A DNA stretch of 64,000 nucleotides from CAKUFA01 sp963646285 (lineage in GTDB: Bacteria > Bacillota > Clostridia > Christensenellales > Aristaeellaceae), in assembly GCA_963646285.1 (NCBI GenBank), contig CAVIWF010000004.1:1-64000 (forward strand), given 5' to 3'. The stretch's first letter is position 1. Each line of letters opens with the position of its first letter. The notes under the pieces were generated by a model. The model was not told the DNA's origin, searched no databases, and was given only the letters and a program-made list of their open reading frames with translations. The position numbers and the translations under genes were made by a program. Positions 33,546 to 41,615 of this stretch are shown here, one piece after another.

Positions 33546-34865
33546 TTATTGATGAATAAGCCAAGGCATTTCGCCTGACCATATGGCTTCCGTAAATCTT
33601 TCCTGCCACCGGGGCACATGCCCCGCTCCCACGCCGCACACCAGCAGCACCTCCTGCCCAATGCAAAGCAAGGGAAGCTGCTCCCGGAAGGGGGCGTCGA
33701 TCTTGTGATCCACCAGATAATCCTGCAGGGATTGTCTGCCCTCCTGCCCGAAGGGGCGAATAAAATCCCCTTGCTGCCGTGTTCTGAGCACAGACTCCTG
33801 CACCATGGATGCGGGAAGTGCCTGTCGGGTTTTCCCGTTTCCCGGTGTCCTTGCCTGCTCAGTAATGGTCAATTTCACTTGACCCAAGGTGTAACATCCT
33901 GCGCCCTGCACATCGATGGGCGGAAAATGCTTCTTTTCCCCCACCAGATGAAGGTGGGTATAGCCCCGGTATGCCTGCATCCCCTGGGGCAGGGTGCATC
34001 GGGTGCCTGCCGGTGCTTCCAGCAGAGCAGTCATCGCCTGGGTGTGGGATGCATCCAGCACCGAATGACACTGGCTTTGCCACCACAGCCGCAGCATGCG
34101 GGTTTTCACTGCCGGCATTTGCTTTTGCAGCAGCAGCAGCGGCAAGTAGGTATTCAAGTTAATGGGCAGCTGTTCCTGCGCCAAGGCGTTCAGTGCATCG
34201 CTGTCCCCTTGAAGCAGCTCAGCTGTCTGCCACATTCGTCCGGCAATACCGGGCGCCAAGGATTCCAGCAGGGGCATTACCTGATGACGCACTCGATTTC
34301 GAAGGTACGCATCCGCTGCGTTGCTGACGTCTTCCCGCCAAGGCTGCCCTGCCTGCCGCAAGGCATCAACCATTTCTGTCTTGCCTGTGTGCAGCAGCGG
34401 CCGAAGAACCGTCATGCCGTTCATTACGGTCTGCTGGCGCATGCCGCACAGGCCTTCCAGCCCTGCGCCACGCATCAGGTGCAGCAGCAAGGTTTCTGCC
34501 TGATCCTCCCGGTGATGGGCAAGCACCAGTGCATCTGCACTGCTTTGCGTCATGGCCTCTCGAAAGGCGGCATACCGTGCTTCCCGTGCCCATCCTTCCC
34601 CGGGATGGGAAGGTGGTGTCAGGCGATAAACAGAACATGGTATGTTTTGCTCCCTGCAGAAGGCCGTGACAAAGGCTTCATCCTCGTCGGCCGCCAAGCC
34701 CCGCAGATGGTGATTCACATGCACAGCTTCAAGCGTTACCTGTCCACGGCTGCGGAGCACCATCAAGGCTCTGCACAGCGCCATGGAATCTGCTCCGCCG
34801 GACAAACCTACCAGCATCTTTCCCCGTACCCATGCCATGGAATCTGCCAGCTTTTCAAGGGTCAT
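33546..34865 (-). CDS. tilS: tRNA(Ile)-lysidine synthase
   Basis: A 439-residue N-type ATP pyrophosphatase that modifies C34 of tRNA-Ile(CAU) to lysidine; essential in most bacteria. P-loop SGGADSMAL near residue 21, VNHHLRG, LAHHREDQAETLLLHLMRGAGLEGL, followed by substrate-binding and C-terminal TilS domains. AAGGAG lies about 8-9 nt before the ATG. Length is normal. Confidence 0.94.
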   Translation of the reverse strand: MTLEKLADSMAWVRGKMLVGLSGGADSMALCRALMVLRSRGQVTLEAVHVNHHLRGLAADEDEAFVTAFCREQNIPCSVYRLTPPSHPGEGWAREARYAAFREAMTQSSADALVLAHHREDQAETLLLHLMRGAGLEGLCGMRQQTVMNGMTVLRPLLHTGKTEMVDALRQAGQPWREDVSNAADAYLRNRVRHQVMPLLESLAPGIAGRMWQTAELLQGDSDALNALAQEQLPINLNTYLPLLLLQKQMPAVKTRMLRLWWQSQCHSVLDASHTQAMTALLEAPAGTRCTLPQGMQAYRGYTHLHLVGEKKHFPPIDVQGAGCYTLGQVKLTITEQARTPGNGKTRQALPASMVQESVLRTRQQGDFIRPFGQEGRQSLQDYLVDHKIDAPFREQLPLLCIGQEVLLVCGVGAGHVPRWQERFTEAIWSGEMPWLIHQ

Positions 34866-34881
34866 CGTTTCCGCTCCTTGC

Positions 34882-36324
34882 TTAGCGAAGAGGTGCGTTG
34901 CACACGTTGCAGGCAGTCAGATCCTTGTAAGCGTCGTCGTTAATCTCGCCGTAGGTAAAGCTCTTGATGTACTGATAGTAGCTGGAATGAATCGATCTGC
35001 AATGCTCCTCCGCATGGTACTTGCTGCCGCCCTTGGAGTTGTAGTACAGCACCGTGCTTGCAGAAGTATTGGTGGAATCCTGCACCACAGGCGTTGCCGT
35101 AGGTGCCGTGGTGGGTGTGGAAATGTCCTCCAACGTAGACAGGGACTTGGGATCCACATACCAGGTTTCATTTTCCTTGACCATAACCACCGACAGGCGG
35201 TACAGTTCTGCATCCTTGCCGTTGTTCTTATTGATGGTGGCCTTCACCGTTACCGTACGGGTCGTATCGTTGTCGGTACCGGAGATTTTCTCCATGGTGT
35301 AATCTTCCGGGGTACGGTTGGCCAGAATCTGATACAGTGCCTTCTTAGGCTCGCTGACGCTGCTCTGCCAGGAAGGGGAGCACAGGGACACCATGTCGTC
35401 ATGGTGGTTCACCTTCCAGAAATAGAAGAAGGATTCCAGCTGGGTCACTGCTTCGCTTTGCAGCCCGTCATCCTCAGGAGCAGGCGTGGCGGTGGGCACA
35501 TCCGTAGCCACCAGCACACCCAGGGAGTCAGGATCGTCCCCTTCCGTTGTGGTGTTGGCCGCAAGCACTGTGCCGGAATCTGCCGTGCCGGAAGTGGGCG
35601 GCGTAACCCCTCTGGACCGGGTATTATCTGCCGGTGCATTGGCCGTCAGGGAGCTGACCAAGGCCACCACAGCCAACGCCGCATACACCACAGAAAGGGT
35701 TGTGCGCAGGTTGGGGGACACCACAGGGCGTACCCAAATCATCACCACAGCTACCACAGCCAGGCCGATAAACACCCACTTCAAGGGTGTCAGGGACAGT
35801 GCCATCCCCAGTACGAAAAGCAGCGGAACCACGCCGAAGACCAGCGCCTTGATGATCAAATCCGGGTCAAAGGGTTTGCCGGCCTTCTGGGGCTGCACCT
35901 GCTGCTGAGGCGGATACTGATACGTACCGCCCTGCTGGGGATAACCTTGCTGAGGCTGAGCATAGCCTCCCTGGGGTTGGGCGTAGCCCTGCTGGGCATA
36001 GCTCTGCTGAGGCTGAACGTATCCCCGCTGGGGCTGGGCATAACCCTGCTGAGGCTGCCGTGGCTGACCATAACCCTGTTGAGGCTGATTGTATCCCTGT
36101 TGACCATAGCCTTGTTGTGGCTGGGCATAACCCTGCTGTGTGTAGCTCTGCTGAGGTTGACTGTAACCTTGTCCGGTATATCCCTGCTGTTGTGCATAAC
36201 CCTGCTGGGGCTGGGCATAATTCTGCTGGGTATAGCCATAATTTTGCTGACCATACGCCTGCTGCTGGTTGACCGGTTGACGACCATAAGGATTGTTGTT
36301 TTCATTGGAACGGCTGCCGTTCAT
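34882..36324 (-). CDS. Membrane protein with Gln/Tyr/Pro repeat N-terminus and Cys/His C-terminal motif
   Basis: A 480-residue protein I cannot assign to a named family. Residues 15-145 are near-perfect repeats of YAQPQQG/YTQQG units; three hydrophobic segments follow (about 158-177, 182-198, 208-226); a Thr/Pro-rich linker; a globular domain (about 270-400) resembling the DUF4878/NTF2-like region; and a last segment KYHAEEHCRSI...CNVC, similar to small Cys/His motifs at the ends of many secreted Firmicute proteins, possibly metal-binding. GGAGG is 7 nt before ATG. It heads the tilS-hpt-ftsH-PHP-VanW operon; the VanW protein at the other end has a similar Gln/Pro-rich N-terminus. Confidence 0.7.
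   Translation of the reverse strand: MNGSRSNENNNPYGRQPVNQQQAYGQQNYGYTQQNYAQPQQGYAQQQGYTGQGYSQPQQSYTQQGYAQPQQGYGQQGYNQPQQGYGQPRQPQQGYAQPQRGYVQPQQSYAQQGYAQPQGGYAQPQQGYPQQGGTYQYPPQQQVQPQKAGKPFDPDLIIKALVFGVVPLLFVLGMALSLTPLKWVFIGLAVVAVVMIWVRPVVSPNLRTTLSVVYAALAVVALVSSLTANAPADNTRSRGVTPPTSGTADSGTVLAANTTTEGDDPDSLGVLVATDVPTATPAPEDDGLQSEAVTQLESFFYFWKVNHHDDMVSLCSPSWQSSVSEPKKALYQILANRTPEDYTMEKISGTDNDTTRTVTVKATINKNNGKDAELYRLSVVMVKENETWYVDPKSLSTLEDISTPTTAPTATPVVQDSTNTSASTVLYYNSKGGSKYHAEEHCRSIHSSYYQYIKSFTYGEINDDAYKDLTACNVCNAPLR
35905..36270 (-). repeat. Degenerate repeats encoding Gln/Tyr/Pro-rich tract
   Basis: In-frame 15-24-bp repeats (TAACCCTGCTGGGGCTGGGC-like on the plus strand) coding for about 18 copies of Y-x-Q-P/Q-Q-G. 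Copies differ at wobble positions, which means the peptide is selected rather than being a recent DNA expansion. Confidence 0.8.
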
Positions 36325-36428
36325 CCTCAGACCTCCTCTCTCCTCGTCAGCATGACAAGTACAAGCCTGTCATGCCGTCAAAGGATGATGCAATCACGCT
36401 TCATCCGTAAACAACGAAATGTCAAATA

Positions 36429-36450
36429 AGGAATGTGGACTGACATTCCT
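36429..36450. promoter_or_regulatory. Inverted repeat in the 5' region of the tilS-ftsH operon
   Basis: Arms 36429-36436 (AGGAATGT) and 36443-36450 (ACATTCCT) are a perfect 8-bp dyad with a 6-nt spacer just downstream of the -10 box, so either an operator or a 5' UTR hairpin. A second dyad (36350-36357/36368-36375, GCATGACA/TGTCATGC) lies nearer the ribosome site. Confidence 0.5.
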
Positions 36451-36456
36451 CTGCCT

Positions 36457-36486
36457 ATTATGCGGTAACATTCAGGCTCTTGTCAA
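36457..36486 (-). promoter_or_regulatory. Promoter of the tilS-hpt-ftsH operon
   Basis: On the minus strand TTGACA (36481-36486), 18-nt spacer, CATAAT (36457-36462). The transcript has a 5' UTR of about 125 nt. Confidence 0.7.
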
Positions 36487-36510
36487 GTAATCATCCGGCA
36501 AAAGGGCAGG

Positions 36511-36558
36511 AAAAAAGGCTGCGGCGCAAAAAGTTTTACAACTTTCTGCACTGCAGCC
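36511..36558 (-). terminator. Terminator of the nadD-rsfS operon
   Basis: On the minus strand GGCTGC (36553-36558) pairs with GCAGCC (36517-36522), with further pairing of the AAAGTT/AACTTT inner arms, then T6 (36511-36516). It lies 34 bp after the rsfS stop. Confidence 0.8.
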
Positions 36559-36591
36559 CAGCTTCTATGGCGATTGATTCACGCAAGTGCG

Positions 36592-36954
36592 TCATTCCGC
36601 AGTCTGATCAAAGGGCAGCACCAAGCGGTTCGTTCCGTCTTCCCACAGCCGTTCCAGATTGTAATAAGCACGTTCTTCCTGATGGAAAAGCTGCACAAGA
36701 ATCTGACCATAGTCCATGACGATCCACCGGCCTTCGCCCTGACCTTCCATGCGGCGCAGGGCAAGCCCTTCCTTGGCCATCCGTTCATCCACTTCATCCG
36801 CCAGTGCCTTTACCAAGTTGGCGTTACGGCCGGAAGCAATGACCATGTAGTCCGTAATCACCGTCAAGTGACCCACATTCAGCGCCACAATATCCTGCGC
36901 CTTGCGCTCGTACAATGCCCTTGCAATCTCCTGAACCAATGCGTTATCCTGCAT
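36592..36954 (-). CDS. rsfS: Ribosome silencing factor RsfS
   Basis: A 120-residue RsfS/Iojap protein that binds ribosomal protein uL14 and blocks subunit joining in starvation. Family blocks: KAQDIVALNVGHLTVITDYMVIASG, GRWIVMDYGQILVQLFHQEERAYYNLERLW. ATG 36954 has AAAGGAGG 6 nt upstream. Follows nadD-yqeK, a conserved Firmicute neighbourhood. Confidence 0.95.
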   Translation of the reverse strand: MQDNALVQEIARALYERKAQDIVALNVGHLTVITDYMVIASGRNANLVKALADEVDERMAKEGLALRRMEGQGEGRWIVMDYGQILVQLFHQEERAYYNLERLWEDGTNRLVLPFDQTAE

Positions 36955-36967
36955 AAGCTTCCTCCTT

Positions 36968-38170
36968 TTATTGATGAACTTCTGTTCCATTCTTTTTGAT
37001 TGTTTTCAGCCAGGCGATGGTTTCCAGCGTTTGGGGGTGCATGGGCTTATCGCCCTTGCGAACATAATCCTTCGTCCCCTCCATGCTGCAAAGCATGGCT
37101 CTTTCAAGGCTTAGCTGTGCCAAGACCCGAACCTTTTCCAGCGTTGGGTAGCTTGCCCGGGTAGGCTCGATCTTATCCGCCAGGTAAACCACCATGTCCA
37201 GCGGCATCATGCCCACTTTGCCGGTGGTGTGGCAGGCAATGGCTCGCAGCACATCCGGGTCTTCTTCCCCGTACACCGCTGCCGCCAGGTATGCGCCTGC
37301 AATGGAATGCATGAGCGCCCCGCTTTCCAGCACCGCCGGGTCATCCGTCAATTGATGGTCGATGCAGATGCGCTGCATGTCCTTCAGAGGCAGGCACTTG
37401 GCACAGTCATGCAGCACGGCCGCCTCTTCTGCCTTGCGAACATCTACGCCGTGAACTTTCGCAAGCTGCCGTGCGGTGTAAGCCACTGCCAGCGTGTGAG
37501 CGAACCGTTTCACAGACAAGTCGTGAAACAGCCGCTCCAGCCACGCCTCCGGGGTGCGGAGACGTGCAGCCATGCCGTACATGCCCCGGAGCGCCGCATA
37601 TTCCCGGCAAACCACCGGCAGATCTGCCATGGGCTTGCCCTCCACCAGTGCCTTTCGTACCTGGGTGGAAGACACGTCCACAATCTCCATGTTCACCATC
37701 TGGAAGCTGCCGCCCAGTGCCGTCAGCCGCCGACGCTCTTCCACGATTTCGGCAGGTTTCCTATCCCCTTTCCGAGGGCATACCAGAAAGGTGCACATGC
37801 CCAGCACTCGGGTGTAATCCTTCCAGTTTTGCAATTCAAACAGGGTATCTGCACCGATGATATAAAACAGATCCGCCTTGGGATAGGCTTCGTGAAGGGC
37901 GGTCAGGGTATCCACGGTATAAATGACACCTTCCCGTTCCATCTCCACGGAACAAGGTTCCAGCCCCGGCTCCTGTGCCGTTGCCGCACATACCATTCGC
38001 CAGCGATCCACCGCCGGTGAAATGTCATGTTTATGGGGCGGGTTGCCCGTGGGTAGTACCAGCACCCGATCAAGCCCTGCTTCTACCATAGCTGCACGAG
38101 CCATTGCAATATGCCCTGCGTGAATCGGGTCAAACGTGCCGCCAATAATCCCAATGCGTTCCTTTGCCAA
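36968..38170 (-). CDS. nadD: NadD-YqeK fusion: nicotinate-nucleotide adenylyltransferase and HD-domain Ap4A hydrolase
   Basis: A 400-residue two-domain enzyme. Residues 1-200 are NadD (IGGTFDPIHAGH, PHKHDI, VSSTQVRKAL), which makes deamido-NAD. Residues 205-395 are a YqeK-type HD phosphohydrolase (FAHTLAVAYTA, AVLHDCAKCLP, HSIAGAYLA, ADKIEPTRASYP), a family that splits diadenosine tetraphosphate. The genes are adjacent in Bacillus (nadD-yqeK); here they are one ORF. The start is TTG 38170 with GAGGG 7 nt upstream. Followed after 13 bp by rsfS. Confidence 0.94.
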   Translation of the reverse strand: MAKERIGIIGGTFDPIHAGHIAMARAAMVEAGLDRVLVLPTGNPPHKHDISPAVDRWRMVCAATAQEPGLEPCSVEMEREGVIYTVDTLTALHEAYPKADLFYIIGADTLFELQNWKDYTRVLGMCTFLVCPRKGDRKPAEIVEERRRLTALGGSFQMVNMEIVDVSSTQVRKALVEGKPMADLPVVCREYAALRGMYGMAARLRTPEAWLERLFHDLSVKRFAHTLAVAYTARQLAKVHGVDVRKAEEAAVLHDCAKCLPLKDMQRICIDHQLTDDPAVLESGALMHSIAGAYLAAAVYGEEDPDVLRAIACHTTGKVGMMPLDMVVYLADKIEPTRASYPTLEKVRVLAQLSLERAMLCSMEGTKDYVRKGDKPMHPQTLETIAWLKTIKKNGTEVHQ

Positions 38171-38368
38171 TGCATGGCCCTCTTTCCATCGTTCTGCTTT
38201 TCATCTTTCCTCAATGCCATTATAAACGATTTTCCCCAATTTAGGAAGAGGTAATTTTTCCGTGCTGCTGTGGTACAATGATCAAGAACGCATTTCAGAC
38301 CAAAGTCTGTTTTCTTGTGCTTGTCCTTTTCCTGCTCTTCATGCTACAATGCAGGGGAGGTGAAAAGC
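38171..38368. promoter_or_regulatory. Divergent promoter region nadD / tadA
   Basis: Minus strand: TATAAT at 38219-38224 preceded by GTT (weak -35). Plus strand: TTGTCC (38321-38326), 18-nt spacer, TACAAT (38345-38350) before tadA, plus an upstream TACAAT at 38274-38279. No gene seen. Confidence 0.5.
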
Positions 38369-38830
38369 ATGGATGAAGCAAGCGTATGGATGCAGGAGGC
38401 TTTGGTGCAAGCCAGGGAAGCCCTGGCTCAGGGCGAAGTTCCCGTGGGTGCCGTACTGGTACATCAGGGGAAAAAGCTGTGTGCCTTTGGTAACCGCCGT
38501 GAAGCCGATCACGATCCCACTGCCCATGCAGAAATGCTCTGTCTCCGGGAAGGTGCCCGTCTGCTGGGCAACTGGCGCATGCAGGACTGCACCCTGTATG
38601 TTACGCTGGAGCCCTGTCCCATGTGTGCCGGCGCCTTGGTCATGAGCCGGTTGGGCAAGTGCGTTTACGGTGCGCCCGATCCGCAAAAGGGCTGCTGCGG
38701 ATCCGTGTATGATCTGCCGGATGACCCTGCCCTGGGCGGTCAAACCCGGTGGGAAGGCGGCATCCTGGCCGATGCCTGTCAGGAAGTGCTGGACGCTTTC
38801 TTTGCCCGGCGCAGAAAAGACGACGGATAA
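38369..38830 (+). CDS. tadA: tRNA-specific adenosine deaminase
   Basis: A 153-residue zinc deaminase that converts A34 to inosine in tRNA-Arg(ACG). Motifs: HAEM (Zn His and catalytic Glu) near residue 56 and PCPMCAGAL (Zn Cys pair) near residue 86. The active-site surroundings (YGAPDPQKGCCGSVYDL) fit TadA. ATG 38369 has GGGGAGG 8 nt upstream. Confidence 0.95.
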   Translation: MDEASVWMQEALVQAREALAQGEVPVGAVLVHQGKKLCAFGNRREADHDPTAHAEMLCLREGARLLGNWRMQDCTLYVTLEPCPMCAGALVMSRLGKCVYGAPDPQKGCCGSVYDLPDDPALGGQTRWEGGILADACQEVLDAFFARRRKDDG

Positions 38831-38904
38831 ACGATCTTTTCAGGCATATGACAAAGCTTCTTCATCTGCCTTTTTGAATGCCATTGAGGACGATTCATTA
38901 CACA

Positions 38905-38943
38905 CAGCAGGCGGCCGCAGGATTTCCGTCTGTTGCTTTTTTG
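38905..38943 (+). terminator. Terminator of tadA
   Basis: Arms 38905-38914 and 38926-38935 form a 10-bp stem (two G-U pairs) followed by CTTTTTT. Confidence 0.75.
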
Positions 38944-38968
38944 CGGCAACTTTTTTCTGTTCACATTC

Positions 38969-38997
38969 TTGACATATTTAATATGAAGAGATAGAAT
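38969..38997 (+). promoter_or_regulatory. Promoter of the Mrp-type operon
   Basis: TTGACA (38969-38974), 17-nt spacer, TAGAAT (38992-38997): a strong SigA-type promoter. Confidence 0.82.
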
Positions 38998-39003
38998 AGC
39001 TCG

Positions 39004-39128
39004 GTGCCTCGGAAAAGGGTATGGCGGTCCTTTCCACGGCATATTCGAAAAGGGATGTGCTGCTTACAAATGTGCTGTCCTGCCGCATTGCAGGGTCTCT
39101 TTTCATCAAAGATAAGGGAGGTTCATCC
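39004..39128 (+). other. 125-nt structured leader of the Mrp-type operon
   Basis: Untranslated stretch between the predicted transcription start and mrpE. Hairpins are visible at 39011-39035 (GGAAAAGG/CCTTTCC) and around 39080-39098 (CCTGC/GCAGG followed by a TCTCTTTTC stretch, terminator-like). It could be an ion-sensing riboswitch or attenuator; I cannot match it to a known class. Confidence 0.4.
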
Positions 39129-39602
39129 ATGTTCTTCATTCTCTTTGCGTTCTGGGTCATCCTGAACGGTCAATGGACGGGTGAGATCGCCATTGTGGGA
39201 CTGGTCCTTTCGACACTGCTGTACCTGCTCATGTGGAAGTTTATGGACTATTCGCCAAAGCGTGAGTGGGCTGTTGTTAAACGACTGCCCGGACTGATCG
39301 CATATTTCTTCTACCTGGTGGGAGAAATTTTCAAGGCCGCTTGGGGCACCATTCAGTTCATCTGGTCCCCATCTCAGGTGGTAGAGCCTGAAATCAAGTC
39401 TTTCCGTACCAAGTTGAAAAGCGGCTGGGGCAAGGTTGTGCTGGCCAACTCCATCACCCTGACCCCCGGTACCATCACCGTGGACGTGCGGGATGACGTG
39501 ATGCTGGTGCACTGCATCGACCAATCCTTCGGTGAGGGGCTGGAAGACAGTGATATGGAACATCGCATTCAAAAAATTGAGGAAGGAGGGCGCAAGGCAT
39601 GA
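39129..39602 (+). CDS. mrpE: Mrp/Mbh antiporter subunit E (MbhA-like)
   Basis: A 157-residue small membrane subunit with two or three N-terminal hydrophobic segments and a C-terminal soluble domain with LANSITLTPGTITVDV, the MrpE signature. Part of the Na+/H+ antiporter complex. GGGAGG 8 nt before ATG 39129. First gene of a ten-gene operon; its stop overlaps mrpF as ATGA. Confidence 0.93.
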   Translation: MFFILFAFWVILNGQWTGEIAIVGLVLSTLLYLLMWKFMDYSPKREWAVVKRLPGLIAYFFYLVGEIFKAAWGTIQFIWSPSQVVEPEIKSFRTKLKSGWGKVVLANSITLTPGTITVDVRDDVMLVHCIDQSFGEGLEDSDMEHRIQKIEEGGRKA

Positions 39603-39928
39603 CGGAAGCTTACAACCTGATGTACAACATTGTCCTGGGTATTCTGGGCGGCATGCTGTGTGCCTGCCTGATTCGTGCTATCATTGGTCCCCGCATTGCC
39701 GACCGGATCATTGCCGTGAACATGATGGGCACCTTGGTGGTGATCATCATTTGCGTGCTGGCCTTTGTCATGGATGAAGGCTATCTGGCGGATATTGCAA
39801 TGATTTACACCATGTTGTCCTTCCTGTCCGTGGTCTTGCTGACCAAGGTATATATGGGCATCTATCGTGAAAAGCGCCGCCGTGCTGAAGCGGCCAAGGC
39901 AGCCAAGGAGGGACAGGAACATGCTTGA
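39599..39928 (+). CDS. mrpF: Mrp/Mbh antiporter subunit F (MbhB-like)
   Basis: A 109-residue subunit with three hydrophobic segments and the MrpF block GPRIADRIIAVNMMGTL. Charged, Ala/Glu-rich C-terminus. Starts in the mrpE stop (ATGA) and ends 8 bp inside mrpG. Confidence 0.92.
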   Translation: MTEAYNLMYNIVLGILGGMLCACLIRAIIGPRIADRIIAVNMMGTLVVIIICVLAFVMDEGYLADIAMIYTMLSFLSVVLLTKVYMGIYREKRRRAEAAKAAKEGQEHA

Positions 39929-40274
39929 TACCGTTCGTTTTGTGATCAGCCTGGTCATGACCCTGGGCGGCCTGTTTGCACTGCTTTCCGGCATTGTGGG
40001 CGTTTTCCGCTTCAAGTATGCATTGACCCGCATCCATGCAGCCGCCTTGTTTGACACGGTGGGCATTCTGCTGATGGTGGGCGGCGTGATCGTGGGACAG
40101 GGCTTCACCATTGCATCCCTGAAGATGCTGCTGGTCATTGCCATTCTGTGGATGTCCAGCCCTGTATCCAGTCACCTGATCGGCCGATTGGAAGTCACCA
40201 TCAATGACGCACTGGACAAGAACATGACAGTTGCCGATCAGGCCATGGTGGAACATGAAAAGGAGGGTGACTGA
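39921..40274 (+). CDS. mrpG: Mrp/Mbh antiporter subunit G (MbhC-like)
   Basis: A 117-residue subunit with three hydrophobic segments and the MrpG/MnhG block GVFRFKYALTRIHAAALFDTVG. ATG 39921 has GGAGGG about 8 nt upstream. Confidence 0.92.
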   Translation: MLDTVRFVISLVMTLGGLFALLSGIVGVFRFKYALTRIHAAALFDTVGILLMVGGVIVGQGFTIASLKMLLVIAILWMSSPVSSHLIGRLEVTINDALDKNMTVADQAMVEHEKEGD

Positions 40275-40276
40275 CC

Positions 40277-40612
40277 GTGCAGGCTTTGAATATCATCCTG
40301 CTGATTTTCATTCTCGGCTGCGCCCTGGCTGCTGCCCTGAGCAAAAACCTTTTGCAGGCCATTGTCATCTTCATGGGGCAAAGCACAGCCATGTGTGTTA
40401 TTTGGATCCTGCTGGAGTCCCCTGACCTGGCCATTACGGAAGCCGCTGTAGGCGCTGGCATTACCAGCTTGCTGCTCTTTGTTACGCTGAAGAAGATTCA
40501 CGCCATTGATGTAAGCAATGAACGTGAAGAAGGCGCTCCCGTTTCTACCCGTACCGAAAAGAGCCTGATTAACCAAGAGGAGGGAAACGGCGATGGCACA
40601 CATCAGGAATGA
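40277..40612 (+). CDS. MbhD-like subunit (DUF4040; equivalent to part of MrpA C-terminus)
   Basis: A 111-residue subunit with three hydrophobic segments and the block SPDLAITEAAVGAGITSLLLF, which in canonical Mrp lies in the C-terminal part of MrpA and in archaeal Mbh is the separate MbhD. GTG start 40277 with AGGAGGG 9 nt upstream. Overlaps the next gene by 20 bp. Confidence 0.88.
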   Translation: MQALNIILLIFILGCALAAALSKNLLQAIVIFMGQSTAMCVIWILLESPDLAITEAAVGAGITSLLLFVTLKKIHAIDVSNEREEGAPVSTRTEKSLINQEEGNGDGTHQE

Positions 40613-41612
40613 TTATGAAAACAGCTGGTGGCCTCGCCTGAAACGCTGGCTGCAAGGCGGCTCCACCAAGCTGGATGAAGCCATGACCAAGGAATACGAC
40701 GAAAGCCGTGAAAGTCACCTGGTGGGCACCATTGAAGAAGCCCAGGTCCGTGAAGATGCACGTGAAGAAAAAGTACGCCGCCAATTGGCGGATGAGCAGA
40801 CCATGTATACCCAGGCGCATCAATGGGCCGCCACCCACGGTCAGAAGACTGCCCGTGTGCTGTATGGCCTGTTTGCGGTGGTTATCTGCGTTTCCATTAT
40901 TGCGCTGCTTCTGTCTACTGCCACCCATCTGCCTCCCTTCGGCAACGCTGACAACCCGGTGAACAATGAGGTCAGCCAGCGGTACATCGAAAAGGGTCAG
41001 GAAGAGACCGGCATTGTGAACATCGTAGCCGGCATGATTCTGGATTACCGTGCTTTCGATACCCTGGGTGAAAGCAACGTGCTGTTCATTGCTGCCTGCT
41101 CGGTGCTGATTCTACTGCGCATCAGCCGTGACCCCAACGGCGGCGTCAGTGCGGAGCAGCTGGCGGTGGAAGCCAACGACCGTATGTATGAGCCGAAGAA
41201 CGACATCATCCTTCAGCACATTGCCAAGGTACTGGTGCCGATTATCCTCATGTTCGGCATGTATGTCATCATGAACGGTCACATCTCCCCCGGCGGCGGC
41301 TTCTCCGGCGGTGCCATCATGGGCGCTGGCCTGATCCTGTACCTGAACGCTTTCGGCTTCAAGAAGACGGAGCGGTTCTTCACCTTCAAAACCTTCCAGA
41401 TTGTCAGCCTGTGCGCACTGAGCTTCTACGCCCTGTCCAAGGCCTACAGCTTCTTCACCGGCGCCAACCATCTGGAATCCATCATCACCACCGGCACACC
41501 GGGCGCCCTGTTCTCCGCAGGCTTGATCCCGTACCTGAACCTGGCCGTTGGTCTGGTGGTATGCTGCACCATGTATGCCTTCTATACGCTGTTCAGAAAG
41601 GGGGATATGTAA
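40593..41612 (+). CDS. mrpB: MbhE-MrpB fusion subunit
   Basis: A 339-residue protein combining three parts: a hydrophilic, highly charged N-terminal extension (1-85); an MbhE-like segment (about 86-175: LPPFG, ETGIVNIVAGMILDYRAFDTLGE) that is normally the end of MrpA; and MrpB/MnhB (about 200-339: GMYVIMNGHISPGGGFSGGAIMGAGLIL). The gene order D-E-B-C matches MbhD-E-F-G. The N-terminal extension is unusual and of unknown role. Confidence 0.87.
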   Translation: MAHIRNDYENSWWPRLKRWLQGGSTKLDEAMTKEYDESRESHLVGTIEEAQVREDAREEKVRRQLADEQTMYTQAHQWAATHGQKTARVLYGLFAVVICVSIIALLLSTATHLPPFGNADNPVNNEVSQRYIEKGQEETGIVNIVAGMILDYRAFDTLGESNVLFIAACSVLILLRISRDPNGGVSAEQLAVEANDRMYEPKNDIILQHIAKVLVPIILMFGMYVIMNGHISPGGGFSGGAIMGAGLILYLNAFGFKKTERFFTFKTFQIVSLCALSFYALSKAYSFFTGANHLESIITTGTPGALFSAGLIPYLNLAVGLVVCCTMYAFYTLFRKGDM

Positions 41613-41615
41613 CCG

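Noticed and set aside
35905..36270. Regular repeats that might suggest a CRISPR array
   Set aside because: Units are 15-24 bp, in frame, without unique spacers, and encode a Gln/Tyr/Pro tract; no cas genes nearby.
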